From: Rhodoferax sp.
GTDB lineage: Bacteria; Pseudomonadota; Gammaproteobacteria; Burkholderiales; Burkholderiaceae_C
Reading direction: 5' to 3'
NCBI GenBank assembly: GCA_028711355.1
Contig: JAQTSL010000082.1
Coordinates: 1 to 8,380, forward strand
DNA: 8,380 nucleotides
In this document: positions 6,808 to 8,380 of the stretch, one piece after another
Numbering within the stretch: the stretch's first letter is position 1
Layout of the letters: each line of letters opens with the position of its first letter
Notes under the pieces: model-generated
Told to the model about the DNA's origin: nothing
What the model saw: only the letters and a program-made list of their open reading frames with translations
Database searches by the model: none
Program-made: the position numbers and the translations under genes

Positions 6808-6880
6808 CTGTCATCCCAGGCTTGACCCGGGATCCATGAATTCGGAGCCATGGATTGCGGGTCGTGGCCCGCAATGACAG
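6808..6880. repeat. REPIN-like palindromic element (two inverted REP-like units) between cysW and cysA
   Basis: The 73 bp begin with CTGTCAT (6808-6814) and end with its exact complement ATGACAG (6874-6880). Inside are three arms: CCCAGG-CTTGA-CCCGGG (6815-6831, one mismatch), ATCCATG with CATGGAT around a 10-nt loop (6832-6855), and TGCGGG-TCGTGG-CCCGCA (6856-6873). All 73 bases fall into stems or loops, with no junction bases left over. Read from each end the element is the same unit twice in inverted orientation, CTGTCAT-hairpin-ATCCATG, separated by AATTCGGAGC. Such GTCAT...ATCCA hairpin units are known as dispersed repeats in proteobacterial genomes; two inverted copies form a REPIN, mobilised in other bacteria by RAYT (IS200-like Y1) transposases. 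A CCCTTTTTTT run (6881-6890) follows on the plus strand. No other copy and no transposase gene is in this window. Confidence 0.8.
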
Positions 6881-6922
6881 CCCTTTTTTTACGCTGCGGG
6901 TTGGCTTCTGCTGGCATGGAAG

Positions 6923-7828
6923 TCAGGGCGGGGATGCGGTCGCCAACGGAGCGGCAGGTGAAGGGGCCGGCGGTCTTTCCGGCGGCAGCTCGGCAGCGGC
7001 TTTTTGGTCGCGCTCAAACTGCCACTCCACCGCTTGCTTGATCAGTAGCGTCAACACCGCCAGCAAGGCCAGCAGCGAGGCCACGGCAAACGCCGCCACC
7101 GACTGGTATTCGTTGTACAAAATTTCCACATGCAGCGGCAGCGTGTTGGTCTGGCCGCGAATGTGGCCTGACACCACCGACACCGCACCAAACTCACCCA
7201 TGGCACGTGCGTTGCACAAAATTACACCGTAAACCAAGCCCCACTTGATGTTGGGCAGCGTCACGTGCCAAAAGGTTTGCCAGCCGCTGGCGCCCAGCAC
7301 CTGCGCGGCCTGTTCTTCGTCGGTGCCCTGCGCCTGCATCAACGGAATCAGCTCGCGCGCGATGAACGGAAAGGTCACAAAGATGTTGGCCAAAATGATG
7401 CCGGGCACGGCAAAAATGATTCTGATGTCGTGTTCCATCAGCCATGGGCCAATCCAGCCCTGCGCGCCAAACATCAGCACATAAATCAGGCCTGCCACCA
7501 CCGGAGAGACCGAGAACGGCAGGTCAATCAGCGTGGTCAAAAACGCCTTGCCTTTGAATTCATACTTGGCCACTGCCCAGGCAGCCGCCACACCAAACAC
7601 CAGGTTCAGCGGCACGGCGATGGCGGCGGTGATGAAGGTCAGGCGGATGGCGCTCCAGGCATCGGGCTCATGCAACGCAGCCAGTGCCTCGGGCAAGCCT
7701 TTGCGCAGGGCTTCGGTAAACACCGCTGCCAGTGGCATCACCAAAAACAGTGCCACAAAGCCCAACGCCAGCCCAATCAAAGTGCGGCGCACCCAGGTGG
7801 GCTCGGTGGTGATGACGCGGTGGCTCAT
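6923..7828 (-). CDS. cysW: Sulfate/thiosulfate ABC transporter permease CysW
   Basis: This predicts a 301-residue inner-membrane protein, one of the two permease halves of the CysTWA sulfate/thiosulfate importer. About six hydrophobic segments are visible, starting at LIGLALGFVALFLVMPLAAV (18-37). LIDLPFSVSPVVAGL (100-114) and the cytoplasmic EAA loop (EEQAAQVLGASGWQTFW, 171-187), which docks on CysA, are typical, as are ARAMGEFGAVSVVSG (207-221) and LPLHVEILYNEYQ (230-242). The start at 7828 is fixed by GGAGGT five bases upstream and by the ATGA overlap with the cysT stop, which indicates translational coupling. A longer reading of this frame, to 8107, runs across cysT and is spurious. The last roughly 25 residues are a Pro/Ala-rich tail (LPPERPPAPSPAAPLATASP, 281-300), probably disordered, that I do not recognise as part of the core family. 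Confidence 0.96.
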   Translation of the reverse strand: MSHRVITTEPTWVRRTLIGLALGFVALFLVMPLAAVFTEALRKGLPEALAALHEPDAWSAIRLTFITAAIAVPLNLVFGVAAAWAVAKYEFKGKAFLTTLIDLPFSVSPVVAGLIYVLMFGAQGWIGPWLMEHDIRIIFAVPGIILANIFVTFPFIARELIPLMQAQGTDEEQAAQVLGASGWQTFWHVTLPNIKWGLVYGVILCNARAMGEFGAVSVVSGHIRGQTNTLPLHVEILYNEYQSVAAFAVASLLALLAVLTLLIKQAVEWQFERDQKAAAELPPERPPAPSPAAPLATASPP

Positions 7829-8380
7829 GACGTACCTCCGTGGCGGCGGCGCTGCCAGGTTTGCAGCCCGTTGATGACCATCAGCAGCACAAACGAGATG
7901 CCCAGCATGACCGTGGCCACGGCGGTGGCACCGGCGTAGTCGTATTGTTCCAGCTTGCCGATGATGATCAGCGGTGTGATCTCTGACACCAGGGGCATGT
8001 TGCCGGCAATAAAGATGACCGAGCCGTATTCGCCAACGGCCCGGGCCAACGCCATGGCAAAGCCGGTCAGCAGCGCCGGGGCAATGCTGGGAAACACCAC
8101 GTACCAAAAGGTCTGCAGGCGGCTGGCCCCCAGACAGGTGGCGGCTTCTTCAAGTTCTTTTTCAGCGTCTTCCAGCACTGGCTGCACGGTGCGTACCACA
8201 AACGGCAGGCCGATAAAGATCAGTGCAATCACAATGCCGCGCGGGTTGAACGCCACCTGAATGCCCATGGGCTCCAGGTATTGCCCGATCCAGCCGTTGC
8301 CCGCCAGCAGCGCGGTCAGCGAGATGCCCGCCACCGCTGTCGGCAGCGCAAACGGCAGGTCGATCAGCGCGTCGACAATT
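7825..8380 (-). CDS. cysT: Sulfate/thiosulfate ABC transporter permease CysT (CysU), 5' end outside window
   Basis: The C-terminal 184 residues are visible; the frame is open to the right edge, so the N-terminus is missing. The fragment begins IVDALIDLPFALPTAVAGIS, a very typical CysT permease segment. It continues with GWIGQYLEPMGI, hydrophobic segments near 48-62, 100-115 and 152-170, and the EAA loop EEAATCLGASRLQTFWYVVF (77-96) that contacts CysA. ARAVGEYGSVIFIAGNMP (112-129) is also a family hallmark. CysT pairs with CysW to form the membrane channel for sulfate/thiosulfate. Its TGA overlaps the cysW ATG (ATGA), so the two are translationally coupled. A periplasmic binding protein gene (cysP/sbp) commonly precedes cysT but would lie beyond the right edge. 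Confidence 0.95.
   Translation of the reverse strand, partial: IVDALIDLPFALPTAVAGISLTALLAGNGWIGQYLEPMGIQVAFNPRGIVIALIFIGLPFVVRTVQPVLEDAEKELEEAATCLGASRLQTFWYVVFPSIAPALLTGFAMALARAVGEYGSVIFIAGNMPLVSEITPLIIIGKLEQYDYAGATAVATVMLGISFVLLMVINGLQTWQRRRHGGTS
7834..7839 (-). promoter_or_regulatory. Ribosome binding site of cysW inside the cysT 3' end
   Basis: The minus strand reads GGAGGT, a near-perfect Shine-Dalgarno, five bases before the cysW ATG. It lies within the last codons of cysT (Gly-Gly-Thr-Ser-stop) and defines the cysW start. Confidence 0.85.

Noticed and set aside
6881..6890. CCCTTTTTTT after the REP-like element as an intrinsic terminator on the plus strand
   Set aside because: Seven bases of the outer stem plus CCC separate the last hairpin arm from the T run, and no plus-strand gene needs it except antisense readthrough from hisD.
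7265..7939. 224-codon open frame on the plus strand across cysW
   Set aside because: Antisense shadow, Gln/His-rich, no domain.
7829..8107. Long upstream extension of the CysW frame
   Set aside because: It overlaps cysT out of frame; GGAGGT and the ATGA coupling fix the cysW start at 7828.
7265..8365. Similar DNA stretches shared by cysW and cysT (around 7265 and 8101, and around 7513 and 8350)
   Set aside because: They encode the same conserved permease motifs (EAA loop and LIDLPF); this is paralogy of CysT and CysW, not a mobile repeat.

Overview
The window reads as ordinary chromosome of a betaproteobacterium, most likely a Comamonadaceae/Rhodoferax-like member of the Burkholderiales. 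This rests on codon usage, GC content, a short phasin with an Ala/Lys-rich tail, and the style of the HisD and CysTWA proteins. The genus is an inference. All identifications come from motifs read by eye in the translations; no database search was possible.

Layout from left to right: (1) 1-1984, minus strand, the first 661 codons of a membrane O-antigen ligase/polymerase-like protein (PglL/Wzy/WaaL superfamily) with a TPR-like C-terminus, running off the left edge. (2) 2119-3243, minus, an exported CrtC/AttH-family lipocalin-like protein with a Tat-type signal. (3) 3283-3314, a perfect intrinsic terminator for minus-strand transcription, preceded by about 170 nt of hairpin-rich 3' region. (4) 3486-4028, minus, a phasin with a clear ribosome binding site and a sigma70-type promoter; a TGC-rich inverted site lies just downstream of the -10 box. 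(5) 4314-5648, plus, hisD, divergent from the phasin and standing without other his genes. (6) 5677-6771, minus, cysA, convergent with hisD. (7) 6808-6880, a 73-bp element made of two inverted REP-like units that can fold with every arm accounted for. (8) 6923-7828, minus, cysW. (9) 7825 to the right edge, minus, the C-terminal part of cysT.

The cysT-cysW-cysA genes form a sulfate/thiosulfate import operon (cysT and cysW overlap by ATGA), interrupted between cysW and cysA by the REP-like element. HisD performs the last two oxidations of histidine synthesis. The phasin coats polyhydroxyalkanoate granules. The two leftmost genes act at the cell envelope. These are unrelated housekeeping and accessory functions placed side by side rather than one system. 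I see no convincing undescribed multi-gene system; the most interesting structures are the REPIN-like element in the cys operon and the regulatory DNA and 3' region around the phasin gene.
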